NCBI RefSeq assembly: GCF_023516455.1
Contig: NZ_JAMGBA010000002.1
Span: 334,501 to 398,500, forward strand
Source of the DNA: Sphingomonas caseinilytica
GTDB taxonomy: Bacteria; Pseudomonadota; Alphaproteobacteria; Sphingomonadales; Sphingomonadaceae
Direction: 5' to 3'
DNA: 64,000 bases
Position 1 is the stretch's first letter. Each line of letters begins with the position of its first letter. The notes beneath the pieces were generated by a model. The model saw nothing but the letters and a program-made list of their open reading frames with translations. It did no database searches and had not been told where the DNA came from. This document shows positions 18,762 to 27,788 of the stretch, piece after piece. The position numbers and the translations under genes were made by a program.

Positions 18762-19418
18762 TCAATCCTCGAATAGTGCTGATCCTATGCGGACCGCCGT
18801 CGCGCCCAGCATGACCGCAGTTGGATAGTCCGCCGACATGCCCATGCTGAGACCGCCGACGCCATGACGTCGTGCCAACTCCGCCAGAAGCGCGAAATAG
18901 GGCCCGGCCTGCTGGCCTAGCGGCGGCATGGTCATCAATCCTTCCAGCCGAAGGGTCGAGGCGCGGACCCGATCGAGGAAATCCGGCAGCTCCTCGATTG
19001 AAACGCCGCCTTTCTGGTCTTCGCCGCCGATGTTCACCTGGACATAAACGCCGGGCGTGCGGCCGGTCTTTTCCGCCGCCGCGACCAGGGCCGCGAGCAG
19101 CGATGGGCGATCGAGCGAATGAATCAGGTCGAACTGCCGAACCGCATCCTCCGCCTTGTTGGATTGCAACTGCCCGATCATGTGCAATTTGAGGCCGGGG
19201 TGGGTTGCCCGGAGGTTCGGCCATTTCTCGGCGGCTTCGGCGACCCGATTCTCGGCAAAGTCGGTGACCCCCGCAGCAATGAGCGGTTCGACCTCCGCCA
19301 GGCTTCGCTGCTTGGTGACAGCGATCAACGTTACGTCGGCAGGGTCGCGCTTCGCCGACTTCGCGGCGCGCGCGATATCGTCGCGAACACGAGACAGACG
19401 GGTTGCGGTTTCGGTCAT
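18762..19418 (-). CDS. YggS-family pyridoxal phosphate homeostasis protein
   Basis: This 218-residue TIM-barrel protein binds PLP and maintains its cellular balance (PLPBP family, no known enzyme activity). LIAVTKQRSLAEVEPLIAAG carries the PLP lysine, FAENRVAEAAEKW and HMIGQLQSNK are the family's conserved blocks, and LSMGMSADYPTAVMLGATAVRIGSALF forms the phosphate-binding end. Length and motif order are normal. It diverges from the gene at 19441 with only 22 bases between, which contain CGCTAT-AGGA-ATAGCG, an inverted repeat at 19425-19440. Confidence 0.94.
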   Translation of the reverse strand: MTETATRLSRVRDDIARAAKSAKRDPADVTLIAVTKQRSLAEVEPLIAAGVTDFAENRVAEAAEKWPNLRATHPGLKLHMIGQLQSNKAEDAVRQFDLIHSLDRPSLLAALVAAAEKTGRTPGVYVQVNIGGEDQKGGVSIEELPDFLDRVRASTLRLEGLMTMPPLGQQAGPYFALLAELARRHGVGGLSMGMSADYPTAVMLGATAVRIGSALFED

Positions 19419-19440
19419 GCCCCGCGCTATAGGAATAGCG

Positions 19441-20001
19441 ATGGCAGCGAACCAGCCCTCTTGGCCTCGCGAATGGCTGATGACGGACGAGCGAATTGGG
19501 GAACATCTGTGGGAGGCGATCGATCGGCTGCCCGAAGGTGCCGGCGTCGTCTTTCGCCACTATGCCACTCCAAAGGCCCAGCGAGCGGCGCTTGCGCATC
19601 AGGTTGCGGAGCGTTGCTTGGAGCGCGGCCTTATCCTGGGGATTGCCCAAGATGTTGCACTGGCCAGCTCGTTGAACGCAGCGCTTGTTCACAATGCGGA
19701 TGGCGATCCGGCGGGATTGCCGACGTCGCGCTCAGCGCATTCGGTGGAAGAGGCGCGGTTTGCGATCGAGGCTGGAGCGGCCCTTATCTTTCTCTCGCCG
19801 CTGTTCACGACCCGGTCCCATCCGGGGAGAGAATCATTGTCTCACGAGCTTGCGCGACGGATCGTCGTCGCCTGTCCCGTGCCGGTGATCGCGCTTGGAG
19901 GAATGAATCGGGCGCGGTTCGAGGAACTCAGCTCGGATGGATTCTATGGTTGGGCGGGGATTGATGCGTGGTTGGAAGAGGGGCGGGCCGTCACGGAGTA
20001 A
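19441..20001 (+). CDS. Thiamine phosphate synthase family protein
   Basis: The 186-residue protein belongs to the ThiE/TenI TIM-barrel family. LMTDERIGEHLWEAIDRLP resembles the N-terminal YLITD type motif, GAALIFLSPLFTTRSHPGRE is the active-site loop with its LSPLF-T-SHPG core, and VPVIALGGMN is the phosphate-binding loop. ThiE joins the pyrimidine and thiazole halves of thiamine; TenI relatives only aromatise the thiazole. This short protein lacks parts of the N-terminal substrate loop of ThiE, so I give no gene symbol. No thi genes and no TPP riboswitch are near. Confidence 0.75.
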   Translation: MAANQPSWPREWLMTDERIGEHLWEAIDRLPEGAGVVFRHYATPKAQRAALAHQVAERCLERGLILGIAQDVALASSLNAALVHNADGDPAGLPTSRSAHSVEEARFAIEAGAALIFLSPLFTTRSHPGRESLSHELARRIVVACPVPVIALGGMNRARFEELSSDGFYGWAGIDAWLEEGRAVTE

Positions 20002-20011
20002 ATCCGTGACG
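19989..20011 (+). terminator. Hairpin over the stop of the ThiE-like gene
   Basis: CGTCACGGA (19989-19997) and TCCGTGACG (20003-20011) are perfect 9 bp arms around a GTAAA loop that contains the TAA stop. There is no T tract, so it may stabilise the mRNA 3' end rather than end transcription by itself. Confidence 0.4.
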
Positions 20012-20028
20012 TCAGTCGCTGCTTCGCG

Positions 20029-20044
20029 CGCTGGCCGGCCAGCG
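20029..20044. other. Perfect 16-bp palindrome CGCTGGCCGGCCAGCG
   Basis: The sequence is self-complementary over 16 bases and lies in the 105-base gap between two convergent genes. The remainder of the gap is GC-rich with small CGCTTCGCG-type hairpins and no gene. It could be a binding site or part of a larger terminator structure. Confidence 0.45.
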
Positions 20045-20106
20045 TCAGGTCTTCGCGCTGCTCCGGCGACGCTTCGCGTCGGCGTCGCTACGCTCGCTGA
20101 CTTGGC

Positions 20107-20805
20107 TTAGAACCGAACGGCCGTACCGACGTAGACAGCCTTGCTGTCGCGATGATCCTCGGCCAGCGCCGGAATCTCGTCGCGCTCGATCTTGTAACGA
20201 ACGCCGCCGGTCAGCGCGATATTGCGGCTGATATTGTAGGAACCGCCGAGATCGACCGACATGCTGTCCGGACGGGCAAGGTTCGCGATGCGGCTGTCGT
20301 TACGCTCGCCGCCGACCGCTACGCGACCGGTGAATTTCTTGAGGTTGTAGCTGACCCCGACGATCGCCGTTTCGCGCGTTCCGATCACCGGATCCGGGCT
20401 GCTGGTGCGACCGACATCGCCCGAAACGCCGAAGCGCTTCCAGCCGACTGCCACGCCGAGATCATATTGCGCCGGCGCTAGGCTGCTGATCGGCGAAGCC
20501 ACGGCAACCTCGACCGGGCGTGCCGGAGTCGCCGGTCCGCGTGCACGAACCGCGACTCGGACCTGCGACGGACGGCCCTTGGCGGCCGCCGGCGTGAATT
20601 TGAAATCGCTGCCCGCTGATGCATTTCGGCCACCGAAAATGGCAGCTAACCGCGGATCTGCGCCGGCCGGCGTGAATCCGGAAATCTTGTCGAAACTCAA
20701 TGAGATGACAGGCGGGCGCTGCTTCGCGGCAGCGGCCAATCCGATGGCTGGCGTCAAGACGAGCGCCGACGCTGCGAGCAGTAACGCCGCGCGTCCCGAT
20801 GTCAT
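20107..20805 (-). CDS. Putative outer-membrane beta-barrel protein
   Basis: The 232-residue protein has a signal peptide (AALLLAASALVLTPAIGLAAAA) and alternates polar and hydrophobic residues in its second half (YDLGVAVGWKRFGVSGDVG, VGVSYNLKKFTGRVAVGGE, YNISRNIALTGGVRYKIE). It ends in TAVRF, with the terminal Phe used by the BAM complex. This is the pattern of small porin-like proteins of sphingomonads; I do not recognise a named family. I prefer the ATG at 20805 (signal peptide begins at once) over an upstream frame to 20880. Its promoter region is rich in GANTC sites. Confidence 0.7.
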   Translation of the reverse strand: MTSGRAALLLAASALVLTPAIGLAAAAKQRPPVISLSFDKISGFTPAGADPRLAAIFGGRNASAGSDFKFTPAAAKGRPSQVRVAVRARGPATPARPVEVAVASPISSLAPAQYDLGVAVGWKRFGVSGDVGRTSSPDPVIGTRETAIVGVSYNLKKFTGRVAVGGERNDSRIANLARPDSMSVDLGGSYNISRNIALTGGVRYKIERDEIPALAEDHRDSKAVYVGTAVRF

Positions 20806-20832
20806 GGCCACCCTGTTGAACACGAGTAAACA

Positions 20833-20968
20833 GACTCCCGTTGAGTCTCGGATATAAGCCTTCCAAACTGACTCTTCCATGACTCAATTCGATTCGAGCA
20901 ACGGCTGTGGCATGGAGTCCACAAGAGTGTCCCGAGGCGGGCCAAGATTCTCGCGCTTGCCGAGAATC
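20833..20968. promoter_or_regulatory. Cluster of eight GANTC methylation sites in a divergent promoter
   Basis: GANTC sites begin at 20833, 20843, 20870, 20881, 20891, 20915, 20946 and 20964, eight in 136 bases where about 0.5 are expected by chance. GATTCTCG (20946-20953) and CGAGAATC (20961-20968) also form an 8 bp inverted repeat. GANTC is the target of the alphaproteobacterial cell-cycle methylase CcrM, and GcrA reads methylated GANTC promoters. The interval serves an outer-membrane protein gene leftwards and DUF3576-leuS rightwards. Confidence 0.6.
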
Positions 20969-20984
20969 GACCAGCATCTATAAC
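20957..20984 (+). promoter_or_regulatory. Candidate promoter of DUF3576-leuS-lptE-holA
   Basis: TTGCCG (20957-20962), 16 bases, then TATAAC (20979-20984) resemble -35 and -10 boxes. The -35 overlaps the right arm of the GATTCTCG/CGAGAATC inverted repeat and the last GANTC site, so binding or methylation there could affect initiation. Confidence 0.4.
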
Positions 20985-21016
20985 GCCCTTTGAAAGACCT
21001 TCGCGAAGAGAGAACC

Positions 21017-21451
21017 ATGTCCCGCTTCACGCTTCCCCTTGTTGCCTTGATTGTCGTCGGAACCGTTGCTTCCGGCTGTTCGAAGAACCGGGATATCCCG
21101 ACCGAACTCGCTCCATCGCGAATGACGCAGATCGGCGTCAACAGCTACCTGTGGCGGGCGGCGGTCGACACGCTTTCCTTCGCACCGCTGGTGACAGCCG
21201 ATTCCAACGGGGGCGTCATCGTCACCGACTGGTACGTCAATCCGACGACGCCTACCGAGCGCGTGAAGCTCACTGTTTCGATCATCGACCAGGACCTGCG
21301 CGCCGACGCGCTGAAGGTCGCTGCCAGCCGCCAGGTCAACCAGGGCGGTGTCTGGGTCGATGCACCGGTCGCCGCTGCGACCGTCCAGAAGCTTGAGGAC
21401 ATCATCCTCACCCGCGCCCGCGACCTTCGCCGTACGACCGTCGGCGGGTAA
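21017..21451 (+). CDS. DUF3576 lipoprotein
   Basis: This 144-residue protein belongs to DUF3576, found in alphaproteobacteria next to leuS. An N-terminal hydrophobic stretch ends in VASGC (lipobox), so it is probably a lipoprotein. The conserved body reads IGVNSYLWRAAVDTLSF, PLVTADSNGGVIVTDWY and a C-terminal VQKLEDIILTRARDLR. I start at the ATG at 21017, which gives a normal signal peptide and has AGAGAGA upstream. Function is unknown; co-transcription with lptE suggests an envelope role, which is inference. It lies 12 bases before leuS. Confidence 0.87.
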   Translation: MSRFTLPLVALIVVGTVASGCSKNRDIPTELAPSRMTQIGVNSYLWRAAVDTLSFAPLVTADSNGGVIVTDWYVNPTTPTERVKLTVSIIDQDLRADALKVAASRQVNQGGVWVDAPVAAATVQKLEDIILTRARDLRRTTVGG

Positions 21452-21463
21452 GGCTATCGCACA

Positions 21464-23986
21464 GTGACAGACCGCTTCGACCCGGCGGTTGCCGACCGGC
21501 GCTGGCAGCAGCGCTGGGAGGAAGCGCAAAGTTTTCGTGCCGACAGCAATTCGCCGAAGCCCAAATCCTATGTCCTCGAGATGTTTCCCTATCCTTCGGG
21601 ACGCATCCACATGGGGCATGTCCGCAACTATACGATGGGCGACGTGCTTGCCCGCTTCCGTCGGATGCAGGGCTTCGAGGTGCTTCATCCGATGGGCTGG
21701 GACGCCTTCGGGATGCCGGCCGAAAATGCGGCGATGGAGAAGAAGGTCCATCCCGGCGCCTGGACCCGTGAGAATATCGCGACCATGCGCCGGCAGCTGC
21801 AGCGCATCGGCTTTGCGCTCGACTGGAGCCGCGAACTCGCTACCTGCGAGCCTGACTACTACGGCCATGAACAGGCGCTGTTCCTGGACCTGATGGAAGC
21901 CGGCCTCGTCACCCGCAAGGAGAGCGAGGTCAATTGGGACCCGGTCGACATGACCGTGCTTGCCAACGAACAGGTGATCGACGGGCGCGGCTGGCGTTCC
22001 GGCGCTGTCGTCGAGCGCAAGAAGCTCTCCCAATGGTTCCTGAAGATCACCGATTTCGCCGAGGAGCTGCTGGACGGCCTCGGGTCGCTGGACAATTGGC
22101 CCGACAAGGTCCGCCTGATGCAGGAAAACTGGATCGGGAAGAGCCAAGGCCTGCAGTTCTGCTTCCGGCTGGCGACCAGCATGCCCGGCGGCACCTGCGA
22201 CATTGAAGTGTTCACGACCCGGCCCGACACGATTTTTGGGGCGAGCTTCGTCGCAATCTCGCCAGGTCATCCGATTGCCGAGGAACTGGCGGCCGGCCGG
22301 CCTGAAGTCGCGGAGTTCATCGCCAGGGCTCGTGCTGGCGGGACCAGCGCAGCGGAGATCGAAACGGCCGAAAAGCTGGGCTTCGACACCGGACTGGAGG
22401 TCGTTCACCCGTTCGACGACAATTGGCGTCTCCCGGTCTGGATCGCCAACTTCGTGCTGATGGATTACGGTACCGGCGCTCTCTACGGCGTACCCGGCCA
22501 CGACATTCGCGACTATGAGTTCGCACGCAAATATCGGCTGCCTGTGCTTCGTGTCGTTGCCGATACAACCGCCGGCGCATCAGCCCCTGTAACGGAAGCG
22601 GACACGGCGCCGGGCGTTGCTGTCAATTCGCGATTCCTCGACGGCATGCCAACCAGTGATGCGACGGCTGAGGTCATCCGCCGCGCTGAAACGGCCGGTT
22701 GGGGCACAGGTAAGACCCAGTATCGCCTTCGTGACTGGGGCGTATCTCGCCAGCGCTATTGGGGGACGCCGATCCCCGTCATCCATTGCGATTCATGCGG
22801 GCCGGTCGGCGTTCCACGCGACCAACTGCCCGTTGTCCTGCCGGACGACGTAAGCTTCGATATTCCGGGCAATCCACTCGATCGCCATCCGACCTGGTCA
22901 AAGGTGGACTGCCCGAGCTGCGGCGGTCCGGCGCGCCGCGAGACGGATACGCTGGATACGTTCGTTGATTCCTCCTGGTACTTCATCCGGTTCGCAAGCC
23001 AGCCCGGCAACCAGCCGTTCGACCGCGCGGAGGCGGAGAAATGGCTTCCCGTCGGCCAATATATCGGCGGCGTGGAGCATGCGATTCTTCATCTGCTTTA
23101 TGCACGGTTCTGGACTCGCGCCCTCGAGCGGATGGGCAAGCTGTCGGTCAAGGAACCGTTCGAAGGCCTGTTCACCCAGGGCATGGTGACGCACGAAACC
23201 TATGAGAGCGCGGACGGGCGCTGGCTCAATCCCGACGAGATCGAGATTCGAGAAGGTGGGGTGCTGGTGGAGCGCGCCACCGGGGCTAACGTCCGCCGCG
23301 GGCGCGTCGAGAAGATGTCCAAATCGAAGAAGAATACGGTCGACCCGGAGCCGATCCTCGATCGGTACGGCGCGGATGCGGTTCGCTGGTTCATGCTGTC
23401 CGATTCTCCGCCCGAGCGCGATCTCGAATGGTCGGAAGGCGGGATCGAAGGCGCGGCGCGGTTCGTCCAGCGCGTTTGGCGTCTCGCCCAATCGCCGACC
23501 GGAAACGAAGGCGAGGACAAGGCTCTTGCCCGAAAGGTGCATCGGACCGTTGCCGCCGTCGGCGAGGCGATCGAAGGCCTGCAGTTCAACAAGTCGGTGG
23601 CCGCGCTTTACGAGCTGACCAGCGCGATCGAGCGGGCGCAGCCGTCGGCAAGCCGCGACGAAGCTATTCGCACGCTGCTGTTGCTGGTTGCGCCAGGCGC
23701 TCCGCACCTTGCGGAGGAAGCCTGGGCCAGCCGTAGCGAGGACGGAATGATCGCGGATGCCGGGTGGCCTTCCTTTGATCCGGCGATGCTCATCGACGAC
23801 GAGGTAACGATTGCCGTGCAGGTGAATGGGAAGCTTCGCGATACGTTGGTTGCACCGCGCGGTACCAGCCGCGAGGATGCCGAGGCATTGGCGCTCGCAC
23901 TGCCGAAGATCCAGGCGCAGCTCGGCGGGAACGATCCGCGCAAGGTGATTGTGGTTCCGGACCGGTTGGTGAATATCGTCGCATGA
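21464..23986 (+). CDS. leuS: Leucyl-tRNA synthetase
   Basis: LeuS charges tRNA-Leu with leucine. The 840-residue class I synthetase shows the HIGH motif as HMGH in [15 protein letters not shown], the editing domain (residues about 220-415, with the TTRPDT threonine-rich peptide), a zinc-like insert ([23 protein letters not shown]) and the [10 protein letters not shown] signature around residue 620. The anticodon-binding helical domain and the C-terminal tail follow. It begins with GTG 12 bases after DUF3576 and overlaps lptE by an ATGA. Confidence 0.98.
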   Translation: MTDRFDPAVADRRWQQRWEEAQSFRADSNSPKPKSYVLEMFPYPSGRIHMGHVRNYTMGDVLARFRRMQGFEVLHPMGWDAFGMPAENAAMEKKVHPGAWTRENIATMRRQLQRIGFALDWSRELATCEPDYYGHEQALFLDLMEAGLVTRKESEVNWDPVDMTVLANEQVIDGRGWRSGAVVERKKLSQWFLKITDFAEELLDGLGSLDNWPDKVRLMQENWIGKSQGLQFCFRLATSMPGGTCDIEVFTTRPDTIFGASFVAISPGHPIAEELAAGRPEVAEFIARARAGGTSAAEIETAEKLGFDTGLEVVHPFDDNWRLPVWIANFVLMDYGTGALYGVPGHDIRDYEFARKYRLPVLRVVADTTAGASAPVTEADTAPGVAVNSRFLDGMPTSDATAEVIRRAETAGWGTGKTQYRLRDWGVSRQRYWGTPIPVIHCDSCGPVGVPRDQLPVVLPDDVSFDIPGNPLDRHPTWSKVDCPSCGGPARRETDTLDTFVDSSWYFIRFASQPGNQPFDRAEAEKWLPVGQYIGGVEHAILHLLYARFWTRALERMGKLSVKEPFEGLFTQGMVTHETYESADGRWLNPDEIEIREGGVLVERATGANVRRGRVEKMSKSKKNTVDPEPILDRYGADAVRWFMLSDSPPERDLEWSEGGIEGAARFVQRVWRLAQSPTGNEGEDKALARKVHRTVAAVGEAIEGLQFNKSVAALYELTSAIERAQPSASRDEAIRTLLLLVAPGAPHLAEEAWASRSEDGMIADAGWPSFDPAMLIDDEVTIAVQVNGKLRDTLVAPRGTSREDAEALALALPKIQAQLGGNDPRKVIVVPDRLVNIVA

Positions 23987-24474
23987 CGCGCGGCCTCGCC
24001 CTTGCCCTTTGCCTGCTCCTCGCAGCTTGTGGGCTAAGACCGATGTATGCCGGCGGTTCGTCGGGCGGTGTCGCTGCCGGACTTGGAACGGTCCAGGTTG
24101 CACCCATTCCGGAGCGGGCCGGCTGGCTGGTCCGCAATGCACTGGTGGACAAGCTCGGTGGCGAAGCGGGCAATCCCGCCTATCGGCTCGAAGTCGATCT
24201 CGATGATGACCTGACCGCCTTTGGCATCCGCGGAGACTCGGCGGTAACTCGGGAGCGGAGGACATTGCGGGCACGCTACCGCCTCGTCGATCTCAAGACC
24301 GGGGAAGTTGTCCTGGATGCCACGGCCGGTTCGGATGCCGGCATCGATATCGTCAGTTCGGAATATGCGACGGTCGCTGCCGAGCAAACCGCGCAGGAGA
24401 GGCTGGCAGGAGTCGTGGCCGACCAGATGGTGGCGAGGCTGGCCTTGTTCATGAGCCGGGCCAAGCCGCAATGA
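23983..24474 (+). CDS. lptE: LPS assembly lipoprotein LptE
   Basis: LptE is the outer-membrane lipoprotein that plugs the LptD barrel at the end of the LPS export route. The 163-residue protein has a lipobox at residues 13-16 (LAAC), then the GLRPMYAGG motif typical of LptE, and beta-strand rich sequence ([20 protein letters not shown]). It overlaps leuS and holA by four bases each; leuS-lptE-holA is the common order. The lptCAB genes lie 18 kb away. Confidence 0.92.
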   Translation: MTRGLALALCLLLAACGLRPMYAGGSSGGVAAGLGTVQVAPIPERAGWLVRNALVDKLGGEAGNPAYRLEVDLDDDLTAFGIRGDSAVTRERRTLRARYRLVDLKTGEVVLDATAGSDAGIDIVSSEYATVAAEQTAQERLAGVVADQMVARLALFMSRAKPQ

Positions 24475-25490
24475 AGATCCCCAAGGGCGGCCTGGCGCAA
24501 GCGCTGGACCGGCCCGACCAGGACGTTCGCTTCTACCTGTTTCACGGTGCGGACGAGGCCGGATCGCGAGGCCTTGCGGAGCGGCTTTTGAAGGGACTCG
24601 GTGCGGAGAAGTCTCCGTTAACCGGCCAGGCCGTCAAAGCCGATCCCGCGATGCTTGCCGACGAGGCTGGCGCCATTTCTCTGTTCGGTGGAAAGCGGGC
24701 CATCTGGGTCGAGCCTGCCGGTGACGAAATTGCCGAGGGGGTGACGGCCCTGTTCGAGCTGCCCGCCTCGGAAAGCCCGGTGATTGCTGTCGCCGGTACG
24801 CTGCGGAAGACGTCCGCGCTGTTGAAGCTTGCCGAGGCCCATTCGGCCGCCCTCTCGCACATCGGCTATGTGCCCGAGGGGCGGGACCTGGAGCGGCTTG
24901 TGGTCGACCTTGGCCGGGATGTCGGGCTGCGGGTCACGCCGGAACTGGCGCAGCGTGTCGCATCTGCCTCGGGTGGGAATCAGGCGGTTGCGCTACAGGA
25001 ACTATCCAAGTTCGCCCTCTATCTCGGAGCGGAAAGAGAGAATCCCAAGGAGTTGGATCCGGAAACGGTAGACCTGCTTGGCGCCGATTGCGCGGAGGCC
25101 GACCTGATGCGGCTCGGCGATTTGGCGCTGTTGGGACGGATGAGGGAGTTGCTCGACGAGTTGGGGCGGCTTCCGCACGGAAGTTCGGAAGCCATTCCCG
25201 TGCTTCGGGCCCTGCAGCGGCGCTTGCTGATGCTGGCTCCGCTTCGCTCCCGGATCGAGCGCGGAGACAGCGTTGACGGTGTCATGACGTCAATGGGTAA
25301 GGCATTGTTCTGGAAGGATAAGCCGTTGATCCAGCGACTACTTTCGACCTGGTCGTCGGAGCGGCTTGCGGAGGCGGCATCCCGGGTTGCCCAGCTCGAG
25401 CGACAGATCATGCTCCGTCCGCTTGCGGACGACGCTGCACTGGGGGAAACGTTGGTGACCCTGGCGCGAGCGGCGGGCCGGGGGCGCTAG
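24471..25490 (+). CDS. holA: DNA polymerase III subunit delta
   Basis: The delta subunit opens the beta clamp within the clamp loader. The 339-residue protein starts [30 protein letters not shown], the usual HolA opening, and continues with an AAA+-like domain lacking a Walker A, an LKLAEAHSAALSHIGYVPE middle and a C-terminal helical collar domain (VLRALQRRLLMLAPLRSRIE). It is fused by overlap to lptE and converges with parB, sharing the last four bases (CTAG). Confidence 0.94.
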   Translation: MKIPKGGLAQALDRPDQDVRFYLFHGADEAGSRGLAERLLKGLGAEKSPLTGQAVKADPAMLADEAGAISLFGGKRAIWVEPAGDEIAEGVTALFELPASESPVIAVAGTLRKTSALLKLAEAHSAALSHIGYVPEGRDLERLVVDLGRDVGLRVTPELAQRVASASGGNQAVALQELSKFALYLGAERENPKELDPETVDLLGADCAEADLMRLGDLALLGRMRELLDELGRLPHGSSEAIPVLRALQRRLLMLAPLRSRIERGDSVDGVMTSMGKALFWKDKPLIQRLLSTWSSERLAEAASRVAQLERQIMLRPLADDAALGETLVTLARAAGRGR

Positions 25491-26368
25491 ATCTGTTCGC
25501 CGGAAAGCCGCTGGCAGATAAGGTCCAGCTGATCGAGCGTGCTGTAGTGAACGCTGACGTTGCCGCCACCCTTGCCATGGCTGACCTTGACCCGGAGACC
25601 GAGCAAATCGCCCAACTGGCGTTCCAGCGCCTCCAAATCTGCATCGACGGCACGGCGCGCCGTCCGTTCTGAAGCTCTTCCGATGTCATGGCCTGGCCCA
25701 GGCCGAACTTTTTTCGCCAGATGCTCAGCCTGACGGACCGACAGATCGCCCTCGACGATCTCGTTGGCGAGTTCCTCCGGATTCGGGGAGGTCAGGATAG
25801 CTCTTGCGTGCCCCATGCTGATATCGCCTCGCATGAGCATTAAGCGTACCGAATCGGGCAGATCGAGGAGCCGCAGCAAGTTGGCTACATGGCTGCGGGA
25901 TTTGCCCACCAGCTTGCCGACCACTTCCTGGCTATGGCCGTAGCGATCCATCAGTTGCCGAAAGGCTGTCGCTTCCTCAATGGCATTCAGGTCTTCGCGC
26001 TGAATATTCTCGATAATTGCAACTTCAGCGCTGGATTCTTCGTCAAAATCCCGAATAATTGCTGGAATTTCATGAAGTTGCGCCTTCTGCGCAGCGCGCC
26101 AGCGTCGCTCACCGGCAACCAGCTCGAAACCATCTTCCACTGCGCGCACAATGATGGGTTGAAGCACGCCGCGTTCAGCAATGGACGCTGCGAGCTCCTC
26201 GATCGGTCCTTCATCAAAAACTTGTCGAGGTTGTGAAGGATTGGGACGGATACGCGCGATCTCGATCGTTCTCACGCCGCCTCCGGCGACTGAATCCGAA
26301 CGGGGAACGGGCGGCGCTTCGCCGATCAGCGCGCTGAGACCCCTCCCCAGCCCCGTTGCCTTCTTCAT
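25487..26368 (-). CDS. parB: Chromosome-partitioning protein ParB
   Basis: ParB loads at parS sites and spreads as a CTP-dependent clamp to form the centromere complex. The 293-residue protein has the N-terminal ParA-stimulating peptide (GLGRGLSALIG), the CTPase core with RIRPNPSQPRQVF and the GERRWRAA motif, the HTH KLVGKSRSHVANLLRLLDLP that reads parS, and a C-terminal dimerisation domain. The start overlaps the parA stop by ATGA. Two parS-like sites are nearby, at 27711 and 29631. Confidence 0.97.
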   Translation of the reverse strand: MKKATGLGRGLSALIGEAPPVPRSDSVAGGGVRTIEIARIRPNPSQPRQVFDEGPIEELAASIAERGVLQPIIVRAVEDGFELVAGERRWRAAQKAQLHEIPAIIRDFDEESSAEVAIIENIQREDLNAIEEATAFRQLMDRYGHSQEVVGKLVGKSRSHVANLLRLLDLPDSVRLMLMRGDISMGHARAILTSPNPEELANEIVEGDLSVRQAEHLAKKVRPGPGHDIGRASERTARRAVDADLEALERQLGDLLGLRVKVSHGKGGGNVSVHYSTLDQLDLICQRLSGEQI

Positions 26369-27150
26369 GCAGCCTCCGCCGTCGGCTGCGGCAGCCGCGC
26401 CATGATTTCCCTGGCGAGGCGAACATAAGCCTCTGAGCCCGGGCATTTGAGATCGTAGATGAGCGCCGGCAGGCCGTGGCTCGGTGCCTCTGACAGGCGG
26501 ACGTTGCGAGGAACGACGGTTTCGAACACCGATGTGCCCAGGCAGGCGCGCACATCTTCGGCAACCTGCTGCGAAAGATTGTTGCGGCGATCGAACATGG
26601 TCAGTGCAACGCCAAGGATCGAAAGCTGCGGATTGTAGGCTAGCCGGATCCGCTCGACCGTCTGCAGCAACTGGCTCAGCCCCTCGAGGGCAAAGAATTC
26701 GCACTGCAGCGGCACCAGCAGCTGACGTGAAGCGACCAGCGCGTTAACCGTCAGCAAGCCGAGAGATGGCGGGCAATCGAGGAGGCAGATGTCCCAGCGT
26801 CCCACGGGAGTTTCATCGAATGCCTGGGCCAGGCGATGCGTCCGGTCTTCCATCCCGACCATTTCGACTTCTGCGCCGGAAAGGTCGACAGTGGCAGGCA
26901 GAATGTCGAGGCGCGGGACCTTGGTCGCGATAGCGGCTTGGGCAACGGTCGCTTCACCCATCAGCACGTCATAAGTGGACAGCTCGCGGGCAGCGCGGCC
27001 TACGCCGAGCCCCGTGGAAGCATTCCCTTGGGGATCCAGGTCGACGAGCAGGACGCGCCAGCCGATGGCCGCAAGGGCGGTCGCCAGGTTGATGGCAGTC
27101 GTGGTCTTGCCCACTCCGCCTTTTTGATTGGCGACTGCGACACGAATCAT
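26365..27150 (-). CDS. parA: Chromosome-partitioning ATPase ParA
   Basis: ParA is the Walker-type ATPase that moves ParB-parS complexes to the cell poles. The 261-residue protein has the deviant Walker A KGGVGKTT (residues 10-17), the DLDPQGNAS motif and CLLDCPPSLG around residue 125 with the catalytic Asp. It lacks the N-terminal DNA-binding extension of plasmid ParA proteins, so it is the short chromosomal type. It overlaps rsmG by four bases on one side and parB on the other. Confidence 0.97.
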   Translation of the reverse strand: MIRVAVANQKGGVGKTTTAINLATALAAIGWRVLLVDLDPQGNASTGLGVGRAARELSTYDVLMGEATVAQAAIATKVPRLDILPATVDLSGAEVEMVGMEDRTHRLAQAFDETPVGRWDICLLDCPPSLGLLTVNALVASRQLLVPLQCEFFALEGLSQLLQTVERIRLAYNPQLSILGVALTMFDRRNNLSQQVAEDVRACLGTSVFETVVPRNVRLSEAPSHGLPALIYDLKCPGSEAYVRLAREIMARLPQPTAEAA

Positions 27151-27788
27151 CGCTTCCCCCTCCGCTGGACATGATCGGCGACAACTATTGCCGATGCCGG
27201 GTGCGTCCGGCTCGGAACCAGACGAAAGCTACCCTGCCATGAGCCACGCGCTTCTACCAGTTCCGATTGCGCCTTTTCGCCTTTCGGAAGGACCCATTTC
27301 GTGTCGCTGTGGGCCAGATGACACGCCATGCCGAAAAGCTTGTCGAGCCGGGCGACAGCGCGAGCCGTGATGAAATCGAATTTCCCTTCCAGGCGCTCCA
27401 CCTTGCACTCCGCAATATTCACATAGTCGAGGCGCAATGCGGCGACCGCGCGGCGAAGGAAATCGGCCCTGAGCTTCCGCGGCTCATTCAGGGTCATCGG
27501 GCGGCCGCCGAGTATGGCAATGACTAGCCCGGGCAACCCTGGCCCGGAGCCAATGTCGCACCAACTCCCTTGCCCCTCGGCAAGCCCCAGAAGCTGGGCG
27601 CCATCGACGATGTGCCGGGTCCACAGTTCGGGGATGCTGGCCGCCGCTACTAGATTTTGGCTCTGATTTTCCTCGACGAGCATCGCAGCAAAGCTGTCGA
27701 GCTGCTCCAATGTTTCACGTGAAACACTTTCGCGACGCGGGTCGGGCAAGCATGACAGGACTGCGTCCCACCGTGACGCGTCGGTCAT
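27147..27788 (-). CDS. rsmG: 16S rRNA (guanine-527-N7) methyltransferase
   Basis: RsmG methylates G527 of 16S rRNA with SAM. The 213-residue protein has [18 protein letters not shown], the SAM-binding motif I, the [10 protein letters not shown] block before it, and [16 protein letters not shown] as a further conserved region. The genes mnmG-rsmG-parA-parB form a tightly overlapping leftward run typical of origin-proximal DNA. A perfect parS site lies in its coding sequence near the 5' end, where it encodes residues around SRETLEQ. Confidence 0.95.
   Translation of the reverse strand: MTDASRWDAVLSCLPDPRRESVSRETLEQLDSFAAMLVEENQSQNLVAAASIPELWTRHIVDGAQLLGLAEGQGSWCDIGSGPGLPGLVIAILGGRPMTLNEPRKLRADFLRRAVAALRLDYVNIAECKVERLEGKFDFITARAVARLDKLFGMACHLAHSDTKWVLPKGEKAQSELVEARGSWQGSFRLVPSRTHPASAIVVADHVQRRGKR
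27711..27726. promoter_or_regulatory. parS: Perfect parS centromere site
   Basis: TGTTTCACGTGAAACA is the 16 bp palindromic ParB-binding consensus with no mismatch. It is inside rsmG, near the 5' end, about 1.3 kb from parB and about 8.2 kb from the proposed oriC. ParB loading here would mark this region for segregation. Confidence 0.93.

Noticed and set aside
19419-19440. TPP riboswitch before the ThiE-like gene
   Set aside because: Only 22 bases separate it from the divergent gene, too short for a TPP aptamer.
20978-22501. 507-residue frame antisense to DUF3576 and leuS
   Set aside because: It is the antisense shadow of two genes with strong family motifs; its composition is His/Arg/Asp-rich as such shadows usually are.
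22898-24274. 458-residue frame antisense to leuS and lptE
   Set aside because: Same reasoning: no motifs, and the sense strand holds LeuS and LptE with overlaps.
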